This document shows, piece after piece, positions 8,257 to 17,568 of a stretch of 64,000 bases of DNA (its first letter is position 1; the number at the start of each line of letters is the position of its first letter). The position numbers and the translations under genes are program-made. The notes below the pieces were generated by a model. That model saw only the letters and a list, made by a program, of their open reading frames with translations, was not told the origin of the DNA and made no database searches. The DNA comes from Mannheimia indoligenes (GTDB taxonomy: Bacteria > Pseudomonadota > Gammaproteobacteria > Enterobacterales > Pasteurellaceae), in assembly GCF_036880405.1 (NCBI RefSeq), contig NZ_JBAJJM010000004.1:81696-145695 (forward strand), given 5' to 3'.

Positions 8257-9531
8257 TTACTCTGAATCGTTAAGGTTATATTGTTTAAATTGTAGTGGGA
8301 TTGGCTCTTCATTTAAGATTGCTTCAACAACCTCTTTTGCCTGATTATATCTATCTAAATAACTTGGCGATTCAATTTCAATATAAGGAATACGGTATTT
8401 TTCCAGTAATTTTTTCAATAATTGTTGGAATTGTTGGCGTTGCTTTTTAGAACCCAAACTACGCAAACCGTCTGCAACCCATTTGGTATTATTTGACAGT
8501 AAAATCGTTACATCAAACGGATATTCACGAATCATTGAATCTAAGAACGGATGGGCTTTTCCTTCATATTGAATACAAAATGCCTGTGTTGTAATGTAAT
8601 CGGTATCAATAATTGCCACTTTGTGAGCGTGTTTCATCGCATAATCAACATAACGCTGATGCCCTAGCACCATCTGAGGATAGTCAGAATATTGCATTGC
8701 TTGCTCATTGCCACCTAGTTGCTCAAACACAAATTCACGCCCATATTCCCAAGCGGAAGTTGTATTAAACACGTTCGCTAATTTGCTGACCAATACTGAT
8801 TTACCACTGCTTTCACCACCTAAAATCGCAATGGTTTTAACAAAGAACGGACGAACTTCTTTCGGAATAAAACGCCAATAGTGGAACGGATTATTACGAA
8901 TTTGAGTCGCAGAAACATTAAACGATTCACGAGCAGGATCAACCAACTGAACCTCTAAACCCAAATATTTTTCGTATGGCTCTTTGTCTTGAACTTCGCT
9001 ACTAAACACAATGGTTGGATTGATGTTTTTCTCAGCAAACAGTTCTTTCACACGAGCTGACCAGCCTTCCCACCCGTTCGGGTAGCTTGGAATGCCATCC
9101 TCGACTAAATGGTGGATAAATATTTGCTTTTGCTGATATTTAAAGATCTGCTGTACCCAACGCAAACGGTCTTCGTTGGTTGGCATACGTTTCATTTTAC
9201 TTTGCTGGAAAAGGCGTAAATCACGTTCGGAATCGGTACAAACGATAACGTGTAATACATCCACTTTACTGAATGCTTCATAGATCATATTAATATGACC
9301 TGTATGAATAGGGTAAAATTTACCAAAAATGACACCGGCACGCTGGTTGCTATCTTCGACAATTTCTAAAACCGAATGCAATGCTTTTAGTTTATTTGCA
9401 CTCGGATTTTTAATTTTACCGCTCACCAGCTGATTAAAATAGGCTCGCGTTACACCGGCTTGTTCACAAATATCATTGACTTTAAGTTTAAGTTGTTTAC
9501 GTTTTTGTTGAAGATAAGCAAAATTTGCCAT
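8257..9531 (-). CDS. nadR: NadR: NMN adenylyltransferase, ribosylnicotinamide kinase, putative HTH regulator
   Basis: 424-residue multifunctional protein of NAD salvage. Residues about 5-50 look like an XRE-type helix-turn-helix (DICEQAGVTRAYFNQLVSGK). The NMN adenylyltransferase domain has GKFYPIHTGH (70-79, the HxGH signature). The C-terminal kinase domain has the P-loop GGESSGKS (238-245). NadR is central in V-factor-dependent Pasteurellaceae because it converts imported nicotinamide riboside to NAD. As I recall, H. influenzae NadR has an unrelated N-terminal extension and no HTH, so this protein looks more like the enterobacterial trifunctional form. It is cotranscribed with the metallophosphoesterase. 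The 190 bases up to ribF hold the divergent promoters. Confidence 0.95.
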   Translation of the reverse strand: MANFAYLQQKRKQLKLKVNDICEQAGVTRAYFNQLVSGKIKNPSANKLKALHSVLEIVEDSNQRAGVIFGKFYPIHTGHINMIYEAFSKVDVLHVIVCTDSERDLRLFQQSKMKRMPTNEDRLRWVQQIFKYQQKQIFIHHLVEDGIPSYPNGWEGWSARVKELFAEKNINPTIVFSSEVQDKEPYEKYLGLEVQLVDPARESFNVSATQIRNNPFHYWRFIPKEVRPFFVKTIAILGGESSGKSVLVSKLANVFNTTSAWEYGREFVFEQLGGNEQAMQYSDYPQMVLGHQRYVDYAMKHAHKVAIIDTDYITTQAFCIQYEGKAHPFLDSMIREYPFDVTILLSNNTKWVADGLRSLGSKKQRQQFQQLLKKLLEKYRIPYIEIESPSYLDRYNQAKEVVEAILNEEPIPLQFKQYNLNDSE

Positions 9532-9721
9532 AGTTATTCCCCCGATTTTTGGTTGCCATCATATAGCAAAATGTAGCATTTGAATATCTTTTTATACGAA
9601 AAAAGCTATGTTGATGTGATATTCGTGCATTAATTGATAACACATAGGATTTTTTTTCCTTTTTTGTTGATTTCTCGCTATAATCACAGCAATTTTTACT
9701 CATAAAACGGTTTATATTTTT

Positions 9722-10684
9722 ATGCAGCTCATTCGAGGTTTTCACAATTTAGATAAATATAGTGCTTTAAACAAAGGCTGTGTTCTTTCTATTGGAAATT
9801 TCGATGGCGTACATATCGGACACCAAAACATTTTAAGTCGTTTGTGTGATAAAGCCTTAGACTTAGATTTACCTTCGGTGGTAATGCTATTTGAACCTCA
9901 GCCTCGCGAATTTTTTGCAAAAAAAAGTGGAAATTTGACCGCTTGCACACCGCCTGCAAGGTTAATGCGATTGCGTGATAAGCTGAAATATTTAGCCGAA
10001 GCCGGAGTGGATTTCGTGTTGTGCGTTCGTTTTAGTGAAAAGTTCGCTCAAATTTCCGCAGACGATTTTATTAGCGATTTATTAGCAAAACGGCTCAAAG
10101 TTCGTTATTTAAGCGTAGGGGACGATTTCCGTTTCGGTGCACAACGTGCTGGCAATTTTGACACCTTACGCAATGCAGGGCTGAAATACCGTTTCGCGGT
10201 GGAAGAAAGCCATACTCACAGCCTAAATGAAGAGCGAATTAGTAGCTCATTAGTGAGAGAGGCTTTGCAAAATAACGATTTAGCCTTAGCCGAAACATTA
10301 TTAGGTAAGCCTTACTCAATTCACGGGCGTGTTGCTCACGGCAATAAGCTCGGTAGAACCATTGGTTTCCCAACCGCCAATATTATGCTCAACCGTTTAG
10401 TTACACCTATTCAAGGTGTATTTGCGGTGAAAGTAAACACGAAACAAGGCAGCTACAACGGCATAGCAAATGTGGGGAACCGCCCAACCATTAACGGTAC
10501 AAAGCCGTTATTAGAAGTGCATATTTTTGATTTTAATGCCTCCATTTACGGCGAAGCAATTGAGGTCGTCTTTCTGCAAAAAATTCGTAATGAAACAAAG
10601 TTTGAGAATTTTGAAGCGTTAAAATTACAGATTGAAAAAGATCGCCTACAAGCGGTTGAATTTTTTGAGAAATTTGCAAAGTAA
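9722..10684 (+). CDS. ribF: Bifunctional riboflavin kinase/FAD synthetase
   Basis: Phosphorylates riboflavin to FMN and adenylates FMN to FAD. The protein is 320 residues. The N-terminal FAD synthetase domain (about 1-185) shows the nucleotidyltransferase motif GNFDGVHIGHQ (about 22-32) and an ISSSLVR motif near 178. The C-terminal riboflavin kinase domain shows HGNKLGRTIGFPTANI and GVYAVKV-like blocks and NVGNRPT. The start MQLIRG agrees with family N-termini. It lies upstream of ileS, the common ribF-ileS order; the spacer between them contains a perfect 28-bp palindromic repeat. An exact uptake signal lies inside the 3' end of the gene. No FMN riboswitch was seen. Confidence 0.96.
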   Translation: MQLIRGFHNLDKYSALNKGCVLSIGNFDGVHIGHQNILSRLCDKALDLDLPSVVMLFEPQPREFFAKKSGNLTACTPPARLMRLRDKLKYLAEAGVDFVLCVRFSEKFAQISADDFISDLLAKRLKVRYLSVGDDFRFGAQRAGNFDTLRNAGLKYRFAVEESHTHSLNEERISSSLVREALQNNDLALAETLLGKPYSIHGRVAHGNKLGRTIGFPTANIMLNRLVTPIQGVFAVKVNTKQGSYNGIANVGNRPTINGTKPLLEVHIFDFNASIYGEAIEVVFLQKIRNETKFENFEALKLQIEKDRLQAVEFFEKFAK

Positions 10685-10721
10685 TTATGCAATTTAGCTT
10701 ATTTCATTTGGAAGAGATATC

Positions 10722-10749
10722 GTAGGGGCAAATTGCAATTTGCCCCTAC
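10722..10749. repeat. Dispersed palindrome copy 1 (perfect, 28 bp)
   Basis: Perfect 28-bp palindrome beginning GTAGGGGCAAATTG and ending with its complement. It lies between ribF and ileS. Related hairpins occur at 15333, 16124, 25390, 25430, 42474 and 58159. Confidence 0.85.
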
Positions 10750-10782
10750 AACCCCGAGATTTTATTAAAATTGGAAAACAAA

Positions 10783-13593
10783 ATGACAGTTGATTACAAA
10801 AACACCCTTAACCTGCCTGAAACAGGCTTTCCGATGCGTGGTGATTTAGCCAAGCGTGAACCAGATATGTTGAAAAATTGGTATGACAAAAACTTATACC
10901 AAAAAGTGCGTGAAGCAAGAAAAGGTAGTAAAACCTTTATTCTGCACGATGGTCCTCCGTATGCGAACGGCAATCTTCACTTAGGTCACGCAGTAAATAA
11001 AATCTTAAAAGATATTATTATGAAGTCTAAGACTTCATTAGGTTACGACACTCCTTATGTGCCGGGTTGGGACTGCCACGGTTTGCCGATTGAGTTAAAA
11101 GTAGAAGGCATTGTCGGTAAGCCGAATGAGAAAATTTCTGCCGCTGAGTTCCGCCAAGCGTGCCGTGATTATGCGAAAGAGCAAGTAGAAGGACAGAAAG
11201 CCGATTTTATCCGTATGGGAATTTTAGGCGATTGGGATAACCCATACCTGACAATGAATTTCCATACTGAGGCAAGCATTATCCGCACTTTAGGTAAAGT
11301 GATTGCCAACGGTCATTTATATAAAGGTTCAAAACCGGTTCACTGGTGTTTAGATTGTGGCTCTTCTCTAGCAGAAGCAGAAGTAGAATATGAAGATAAA
11401 GTTTCGCCATCAATCTATGTGCGTTTTAATGCGGTAGATGAGGCGGAAGTGGCGGCTAAATTTAACGCACAAGGGCAAGGTAAATTATCAGCGGTAATTT
11501 GGACTACAACCCCTTGGACTATTCCATCTAACCGTGCGATTGCGATTAACCCTGAACTTGAATATGCCTTAGTGCAATTAGCGGATGAGCGTGTGGTACT
11601 AGCGGTCGATTTAGTTGAAGATGTTGCAAAAGCCGCTGGCGTTGAATCATTTGAAGTTTTAGGCAAAACCAAAGGCGAAAACCTAGAATTATTATGCTTT
11701 AATCACCCATTCTATGATTATAGCGTGCCGTTTATTTTTGGCGACCACGTTACCACAGACGGTGGTACTGGCTTGGTTCACACCGCTCCTGACCACGGTG
11801 CGGACGACTTTGTGGTGGCTCGCAAATATAAAATTGAAATGGCAGGCTTAATTTCCAATGACGGTAAATTCAAAGCGGATACCCCATTCTTTGGTGGCTT
11901 AGGTGTGTTTGAGTCGAATGAAAAAGTCGTGGAAAAACTGCAAGAAGTCGGTGCATTGCTGAAATTATCCCGCATCAAACACAGCTACCCACACTGCTGG
12001 CGACACAAAACCCCGATTATTTTCCGTGCTACTCCACAATGGTTTATCGGAATGGAAACCCAAGGTTTACGCAAGCAAGCATTAGGCGAAATCAAATCTG
12101 TACGTTGGATTCCATCTTGGGGTGAGGCACGAATTGATACGATGGTCGCAAACCGCCCTGACTGGTGTATCTCACGTCAGCGTACTTGGGGTGTGCCAAT
12201 GGCAATGTTCGTGCACAATGAAACCGAAGAATTACACCCACGCACTTTAGAATTGATTGAAGAAGTGGCTAAACGTGTTGAAGAAAAAGGCATTCAAGCG
12301 TGGTGGGATTTAGACCCAGCAGAACTGCTTGGCGAAGAAGCGAAAGATTACCGCAAAGTGCCGGATACCTTAGATGTGTGGTTCGACTCAGGATCAACCT
12401 ATGCCTCAGTAGTGGAGCAACGCCCTGAATTTAACGGCAATTCAGCGGATATGTATTTGGAAGGTTCAGATCAACACCGTGGTTGGTTTATGTCTTCATT
12501 AATGCTTTCTACGGCAACTAACGGCAAAGCCCCTTATAAACAGGTTTTAACCCACGGCTTTACCGTTGATGAAAAAGGCAGAAAAATGTCTAAATCACTC
12601 GGTAACGTGATTGTACCAAGCGAAGTTTGGAACAAAAACGGGGCAGATATTCTGCGTTTATGGGTGGCAAGCACTGACTACACCGGTGAAATTGCGGTAT
12701 CGCACAACATCTTAAACAGTGCGGGCGAATCTTATCGCCGTATCCGTAACACCGCACGTTTCCTATTGGCAAACTTAAACGGTTTTGATCCAAAACGTGA
12801 TCTAGTTAAACCGGAAGAGATGATCGCACTTGATCGCTGGGCAGTGAGCTGTGCCTTAGATGCCCAAAACGAGATCAAAGAGGCGTACGACAACTACCAA
12901 TTCCACACGGTGGTACAACGCTTAATGCGTTTCTGCTCAATTGAAATGGGCTCATTCTACCTCGACATCATCAAAGACCGCCAATATACCACCAAAGCGG
13001 ACAGCCTTGCCCGCCGTAGTTGCCAAACAGCGTTATGGCACATTGCAGAAGCTCTTGTGCGTTGGATTGCACCAATTTTATCTTTCACAGCAGATGAAAT
13101 TTGGGGCTATTTACCACAAGTTGAAGGCAGAAGTGAATTTGTGTTCACTGAAGAGTTTTATGGCAGCTTGTTTGCCCTAACTGAGCAAGATAAATTAGAT
13201 GATGCTTACTGGCAACAAATTTTAAAAGTGCGTGCTGAAGTAAACCGTGTGTTAGAGCAAGCTCGTAAAGACAAAATTATTGGTGCAGGTTTAGAAGCGA
13301 AAGTTACGGTGTACGCGAATGATGATATTCTTCCATTATTAGAGCAACTTGGTAATGAATTACGTTTTGTATTAATTACTTCACAAGCAATTGTAAAACC
13401 ACTCGCTGAAGCTGATATTGCCGAAGGCGAGTTAGCCGGTTTGGCGGTGAAAGTGGAAAATGCAGATGGCGAAAAATGCCCTCGTTGCTGGCACTATGCA
13501 ACCGACATCGGCACGCACGCAGACCACAAAGAAGTATGTGGACGCTGTGTGGAAAATGTTGCAGGCAGTGGTGAAAAACGTTTGTTTGCGTAA
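10783..13593 (+). CDS. ileS: Isoleucyl-tRNA synthetase
   Basis: Class I aminoacyl-tRNA synthetase charging tRNA-Ile, 936 residues, the usual bacterial type 1 size. The HIGH-type signature is HLGH at 66-69 (PPYANGNLHLGH) and the KMSKS loop lies near 601-605. The editing domain contains TTTPWTIPSNRA. A C-terminal zinc site is formed by CPRC (about 898) and CGRC (about 915). An in-frame TTG at 10771 would add four residues, but MTVDYKNTLNLPETGFPMRG from the ATG at 10783 matches the family. lspA and ispH, which often follow ileS, are absent; a terminator follows instead, as recalled for H. influenzae where lspA is unlinked. Confidence 0.97.
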   Translation: MTVDYKNTLNLPETGFPMRGDLAKREPDMLKNWYDKNLYQKVREARKGSKTFILHDGPPYANGNLHLGHAVNKILKDIIMKSKTSLGYDTPYVPGWDCHGLPIELKVEGIVGKPNEKISAAEFRQACRDYAKEQVEGQKADFIRMGILGDWDNPYLTMNFHTEASIIRTLGKVIANGHLYKGSKPVHWCLDCGSSLAEAEVEYEDKVSPSIYVRFNAVDEAEVAAKFNAQGQGKLSAVIWTTTPWTIPSNRAIAINPELEYALVQLADERVVLAVDLVEDVAKAAGVESFEVLGKTKGENLELLCFNHPFYDYSVPFIFGDHVTTDGGTGLVHTAPDHGADDFVVARKYKIEMAGLISNDGKFKADTPFFGGLGVFESNEKVVEKLQEVGALLKLSRIKHSYPHCWRHKTPIIFRATPQWFIGMETQGLRKQALGEIKSVRWIPSWGEARIDTMVANRPDWCISRQRTWGVPMAMFVHNETEELHPRTLELIEEVAKRVEEKGIQAWWDLDPAELLGEEAKDYRKVPDTLDVWFDSGSTYASVVEQRPEFNGNSADMYLEGSDQHRGWFMSSLMLSTATNGKAPYKQVLTHGFTVDEKGRKMSKSLGNVIVPSEVWNKNGADILRLWVASTDYTGEIAVSHNILNSAGESYRRIRNTARFLLANLNGFDPKRDLVKPEEMIALDRWAVSCALDAQNEIKEAYDNYQFHTVVQRLMRFCSIEMGSFYLDIIKDRQYTTKADSLARRSCQTALWHIAEALVRWIAPILSFTADEIWGYLPQVEGRSEFVFTEEFYGSLFALTEQDKLDDAYWQQILKVRAEVNRVLEQARKDKIIGAGLEAKVTVYANDDILPLLEQLGNELRFVLITSQAIVKPLAEADIAEGELAGLAVKVENADGEKCPRCWHYATDIGTHADHKEVCGRCVENVAGSGEKRLFA

Positions 13594-13612
13594 TCATTCA
13601 ATGTATTTTAAG

Positions 13613-13639
13613 GCAGGGGAAACCCTGCTTTAGTTTTTT
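13613..13639 (+). terminator. Terminator after ileS
   Basis: GCAGGG-GAAA-CCCTGC hairpin (13613-13628) with a GNRA-type tetraloop, followed by TTTAGTTTTTT. Confidence 0.85.
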
Positions 13640-13954
13640 CACTAATAGATAGACACCTATCTTAAAATTTGCAAAACTTTCCTAGAAAACAACCGCTTGT
13701 ATTGCTACAAAAAATGCAAAAATCATTCTTTTCCTCTCTTTTATCTCAATGTTTGCTCAAACAGCAATCGCCTTTTCTCCAGAGTGATGCTAACAGCTCA
13801 AATTTTCCTATATTTACCAAACCGAAATTGACAAAACCAAATATCTCAAGAGCAAATAGTCCTGAAAGTTACGAGTGCCGTTAATGTAAAATCGCTTTAT
13901 TAATCATTTCGGTGTAAAATAGTCGGCAGTCATTAAAAAAATCGGGAATCATTA
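13640..13954. other. Intergenic stretch without a convincing gene
   Basis: The 315 bases between the ileS terminator and pssA contain one exact uptake signal (ACCGCTTGT near 13690). A 71-codon frame (13669-13884) has no ribosome site and a low-complexity Ser/Gln/Phe composition, and is not accepted. A TGTAAAAT box near 13911 could be the -10 region for pssA. Nothing else is recognised. Confidence 0.5.
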
Positions 13955-15322
13955 ATGTTAATTTTGAATAAACAACGCAAAGCTGAAAAGCTGATAGAAA
14001 GTTTACCTTTCTTGCCACAGCAGGCGGAACAGGTGATTTTTCTTAGTTCAAGCCAAGCGTTTAAACAGCAAATTTTACAGCTGATTCAAACGGCAAAAAA
14101 AAGAATCTATTTGACAGCACTTTATTTTGAAAAGGACGACGCAGGGCAAGAAATTTTGGCTGCCCTTTATAATGCGAAACGAAGCAATCCGGCTTTAGAG
14201 ATTAAAATCTTGGTCGATTGGCATAGAGCCCAACGTGGACGTATTGGTGAAGCGGAAAGTCTCTCGAATGCTGATTGGTACACGAAAGTTAAAGCTGAAC
14301 AAAATCTTCCTGAAGGACAAGAAATTGAGTTCTACGGCGTGCCGATTAATGGGCGAGAAGTGTTTGGCGTATTGCACCTAAAAGGTTTTGTGTTTGACAA
14401 TACGATTTTGTATAGCGGAGCAAGTATCAACAACGTTTATTTGCATCAGTTAGACCGCTATCGCTACGACCGCTATCACGTTATTGAAAATAAAGCCTTA
14501 GCAGATAGTTGGGTAGAATTTATTCAACAACATATTTTATCGAACAGGGTGGTAAGCCGTTTAGATACGACGAATCGTCCGAAAACTATTGAAATCCGTT
14601 CACAGATTAAAGCATTCCGTAAGCAGTTAGGGCGAGAGCAGTATCAATTCAACGGTATTGCGAAAAGCGACGATTTGCTGGTTTCGCCATTATTTGGTTT
14701 AGGACGTCGTAGAAATCAGCTCAACAAAGTTATTGAGGCGTTGTTCTACCAAACAGAACAAAAATTAACGATTTGCACGCCTTATTTTAATTTTCCGCTT
14801 TCGTTAAGAACTCGTATTGAATGGTTGCTGGCAAACGGCAAATCAGTGGAAATTATTGTGGGCGATAAAACCGCTAATGATTTCTATACTAAGCCTGATG
14901 AAAAATTTACGATGGCATCAGCTCTGCCTTATTTGTATGAAAAGAATTTGCGAGCTTTCGCAAAACGGTTAGATTTTTATATTCAAAATCAACAGCTTAT
15001 TATTCGTTTGTGGAAAGATGGCGAAAATAGCTACCACCTTAAAGGGGTTTGGGTAGATAACCGCTATATTTTGCTCACAGGGAATAATTTAAATCCGCGT
15101 GCGTGGCGTTTAGATGCTGAAAATGCGATTTTAATTTCTGACCCGAAAGCAGAGCTAAGTGAAAAAGCGGAAATGGAGTTGAGCCAAATTCGCCAACATA
15201 CGCAGGTTTTAAGCCATTATAGCGATTTAGAAGTGCTGACAGATTACCCTGAAAATGTGCGTAAATTGCTGAAAAAATTTGGTAGAGTGAAACTCGATAA
15301 AATTGTGAAGATGTTATTGTAG
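13955..15322 (+). CDS. pssA: CDP-diacylglycerol-serine O-phosphatidyltransferase
   Basis: Makes phosphatidylserine, the precursor of phosphatidylethanolamine, from CDP-diacylglycerol and serine. The 455-residue protein belongs to the phospholipase D superfamily (E. coli-type PssA, 451 residues). The two HKD-like motifs are HLKGFVFDNTILYSGASINN (His about 141) and HLKGVWVDNRYILLTGNN (His about 362). The block LVDWHRAQRGRIG is diagnostic of the family. There are no transmembrane helices; the E. coli enzyme is peripheral and associates with ribosomes and acidic membranes. The start MLILNKQRKAEK aligns with the E. coli N-terminus. rlmB follows after a repeat hairpin. Confidence 0.95.
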   Translation: MLILNKQRKAEKLIESLPFLPQQAEQVIFLSSSQAFKQQILQLIQTAKKRIYLTALYFEKDDAGQEILAALYNAKRSNPALEIKILVDWHRAQRGRIGEAESLSNADWYTKVKAEQNLPEGQEIEFYGVPINGREVFGVLHLKGFVFDNTILYSGASINNVYLHQLDRYRYDRYHVIENKALADSWVEFIQQHILSNRVVSRLDTTNRPKTIEIRSQIKAFRKQLGREQYQFNGIAKSDDLLVSPLFGLGRRRNQLNKVIEALFYQTEQKLTICTPYFNFPLSLRTRIEWLLANGKSVEIIVGDKTANDFYTKPDEKFTMASALPYLYEKNLRAFAKRLDFYIQNQQLIIRLWKDGENSYHLKGVWVDNRYILLTGNNLNPRAWRLDAENAILISDPKAELSEKAEMELSQIRQHTQVLSHYSDLEVLTDYPENVRKLLKKFGRVKLDKIVKMLL

Positions 15323-15332
15323 AACATTTAAT

Positions 15333-15358
15333 GTAGGGGCGAACCGATGTGTTCGCCC
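15333..15358. repeat. Dispersed palindrome copy 2 (partial)
   Basis: Begins GTAGGGGCGAAC; GGGCGAAC (15337-15344) pairs with GTTCGCCC (15351-15358) around a 6-base loop. The outer CCTAC arm is missing. It lies 10 bases after the pssA stop and upstream of the rlmB ribosome site. Confidence 0.65.
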
Positions 15359-15375
15359 AATTATTAAGGAAAAAT

Positions 15376-16119
15376 ATGAGTGAACAAATTTATGGCATTC
15401 ACGCAGTGAAAGCCTTTTTAGATAATGCTCCGGAGCGTTTAATTGAAGTATTGGTGCTTAAAGGACGTGAAGATAAAAGATTACTGCCGTTGCTAAACGA
15501 GCTACAACGCTTGGGTGTTTCGATTCAGCAAGTAAACCGCCAAACTCTAGATAATAAATCGCAAGGCGAAGTACATCAAGGCATTATTGCCCGCGTTGTG
15601 CCACAAAAAGAGTTAAATGAGCACGATTTAGAGGCAATTTTAAGCCAAAAGCAAAATCCACTCTTGCTTATTTTAGACGGTGTAACTGATCCACATAATC
15701 TTGGTGCGTGCTTACGTACTGCGGATGCAGCCGGTGTAGATGCAGTTATTGTACCGAAGGATAAATCTGCTCAATTGACCTCAATCGCCCGTAAAGTGGC
15801 GTGTGGAGCAGCAGAAGTGATGCCGTTAATTCGAGTTACCAACCTTGCCCGTACAATGCGTGATTTGCAAGAACGCCACAACGTCTGGATTGTTGGCACA
15901 GCAGGTGAAGCCACATCGGGCATTTATGAAGCGAAATTAACCGGCTCAATTGCCTTAGTGATGGGGGCAGAAGGAGACGGAATGCGTCGCCTAACCCGTG
16001 AACATTGTGATCAACTCATCAGCATTCCAATGGCTGGTTCGGTGTCATCTCTGAACGTATCGGTTGCAACAGGAGTTTGCTTGTTTGAAATTGTTCGCCA
16101 AAAGCTAGCAGCAAAATAG
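15376..16119 (+). CDS. rlmB: 23S rRNA 2'-O-methyltransferase RlmB
   Basis: SpoU-family methyltransferase that methylates the ribose of G2251 in the peptidyl-transferase loop of 23S rRNA. The 247-residue protein has an N-terminal substrate-binding domain (about 1-75), then the trefoil-knot SPOUT domain with LDGVTDPHNLGACLRTADAAG, VMGAEGDGMRRLTRE and IPMAGSVSSLNVSVATGVCLFE motifs, the last containing the AdoMet knot. The ATG at 15376 is chosen over an in-frame upstream start because AAGGA lies 5 bases before it and MSEQIYGIHAV matches the family. Confidence 0.95.
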   Translation: MSEQIYGIHAVKAFLDNAPERLIEVLVLKGREDKRLLPLLNELQRLGVSIQQVNRQTLDNKSQGEVHQGIIARVVPQKELNEHDLEAILSQKQNPLLLILDGVTDPHNLGACLRTADAAGVDAVIVPKDKSAQLTSIARKVACGAAEVMPLIRVTNLARTMRDLQERHNVWIVGTAGEATSGIYEAKLTGSIALVMGAEGDGMRRLTREHCDQLISIPMAGSVSSLNVSVATGVCLFEIVRQKLAAK

Positions 16120-16123
16120 TGAA

Positions 16124-16159
16124 AAAATAGGGGCATATCACATTATTTGCCCCTATTTT
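16124..16159. terminator. Bidirectional terminator between rlmB and ABC operon
   Basis: Perfect 12-bp stem AAAATAGGGGCA/TGCCCCTATTTT (16124-16135 with 16148-16159) with a 12-base loop, between convergent genes. Its core TAGGGGCA...TGCCCCTA belongs to the dispersed GTAGGGGC palindrome family, which here appears to be used as a terminator. Confidence 0.8.
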
Positions 16160-16161
16160 GA

Positions 16162-17568
16162 TTACTTATCTAAATAATCTTCCAAATTAATCACTGTATC
16201 ACACGATTTCTCAATTAAATAAGGATCGTGGCTCACCAAAATCAAGCTACAATTTCTGGCTCGACATTGGTTTATCAGCAATTCAATCGTTTCTTGCTGC
16301 GTGATAGGGTCAAGTCGAGAAGTTACCTCATCAGCAAACAGCAGCACAGGGTCGAGCAATAACGCTCTTAAAATCGCCACACGTTGTAGCTCGCCACCCG
16401 ACACATTTTCGGCACTGCGTTGTAAAATTTCCGGGTTAAGCGAGAGTTGCTCTAATAAACTTGGAATCGGTAGGCGATCGAGCTTGTGTTTGTTAATTAT
16501 ATCGTCCAATAGCGTTTGCAAGCTCACATTCGGTGCAAATGCCTCGGGCGGATCTTGGTAGAGCTTTAATACCTGGTGCTTTTTGTGGCTTTGGCTGTGC
16601 CATTTTACCTCGCCCGATTTTGGTTTTAGCAAACCACATAACACATCGGCAAGGGAGCTTTTTCCAATACCACTATGCCCCACAATGCCTAGCACTTCGC
16701 CTTTGTGTAAATCAAAAGAGAGATTGCTAAACAAGGTTTTCTTGCCTCGAGCAATACTCAGATTTTTAACCGAGACAAGCGGTTGTTTTTGGCTCAAATT
16801 TTGCAATGGCTGCCAATGTTTTGGATCAGCGGCAATTAAGGCTTGGGTATAAGGGTGTTGTGGATTGCTTAATAGTGCTTCCGCCTCGCCTTGTTCCAAC
16901 AGCTCGCCTTTTTTCATTACCAGTATGTAGCCACCGAGTTGTTCGGCAACTTCAATATCGTGGGTAATGGTCAATAAACCACCACCATTTTGGTAAGCGG
17001 ATTTTAACAGTTCAATCACTTTACCTTTACTAATTGGATCAAGCCCTTTGGTCGGTTCATCTGCCAGTAAAATTTTTCCACCCGCAGCAGTTGCAATTGC
17101 GAAAGATGCACGTTGAGCCATTCCGCCCGAAAGTTGGTGAGGGTAGTTTTCAACCGATTCACCTAAACCGAGTTTGGTCAAATAGGCTTGGCTCTCCGTT
17201 TTCGCTTGGGGCGAAGATTTTCCAGCCACATAGTGAAAGCTTTCCCACAACTGCTTGCCGATTTCCATAATAGGGTTTAGCGAGCGGCGAGGTTCTTGTG
17301 GCAGCATTACTAAGGTTTTGCCCCACATTTTTTCAATCTCAGATTGTTGGTTAAAATCAATTTTGCAAGCTTCAACAAAAAATTGACCGCTTGCAATAAG
17401 CTCTTCAGGTAAAGCACCCATAATGGCTTGAATTAACAGGCTTTTGCCCGACCCCGTTTCGCCTAAAATAGTAATATTTTTGCCTTGTTGCAGTGAAAGT
17501 GAAATAGGTTGAACCAGCGTTATACCTTCTTTGGTCTGTACGTTTACATTTTGAATTTCCAGTAACAT
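16162..17568 (-). CDS. ABC importer ATPase, two fused ATP-binding domains (peptide/nickel type)
   Basis: 468-residue cytoplasmic ATPase with two tandem ABC domains. Domain 1 has Walker A GETGSGKS near 35-42 and signature LSGGMAQRASFAIA with Walker B ILLADEPTKGLDP. Domain 2 has Walker A GHSGIGKS, signature VSGGELQRVAILRAL and Walker B LLFADEVTSRLDP. It is the equivalent of DppD+DppF or NikD+NikE in one chain. In domain 2 the usual DEPTS is DEVTS. It is last in an operon with the two permeases and the solute-binding protein, and overlaps the upstream permease gene by one base (16162-17568 against 17568-18350). Substrate unknown; metal chelate, nickel or peptide are the family options. Confidence 0.88.
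   Translation of the reverse strand: MLLEIQNVNVQTKEGITLVQPISLSLQQGKNITILGETGSGKSLLIQAIMGALPEELIASGQFFVEACKIDFNQQSEIEKMWGKTLVMLPQEPRRSLNPIMEIGKQLWESFHYVAGKSSPQAKTESQAYLTKLGLGESVENYPHQLSGGMAQRASFAIATAAGGKILLADEPTKGLDPISKGKVIELLKSAYQNGGGLLTITHDIEVAEQLGGYILVMKKGELLEQGEAEALLSNPQHPYTQALIAADPKHWQPLQNLSQKQPLVSVKNLSIARGKKTLFSNLSFDLHKGEVLGIVGHSGIGKSSLADVLCGLLKPKSGEVKWHSQSHKKHQVLKLYQDPPEAFAPNVSLQTLLDDIINKHKLDRLPIPSLLEQLSLNPEILQRSAENVSGGELQRVAILRALLLDPVLLFADEVTSRLDPITQQETIELLINQCRARNCSLILVSHDPYLIEKSCDTVINLEDYLDK

Noticed and set aside
9532..9721. FMN riboswitch before ribF
   Set aside because: The conserved RFN helices (AGGGGCAGGGTGAAA-like blocks) are absent; the spacer is plain AT-rich sequence.
9497..9745. 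82-codon minus-strand frame across the nadR-ribF spacer
   Set aside because: It overlaps the nadR start and the ribF start, has no ribosome site and no recognisable protein.
13669..13884. 71-codon frame between ileS and pssA
   Set aside because: No ribosome site, low-complexity composition, begins in an uptake signal region, and nothing recognised in the translation.
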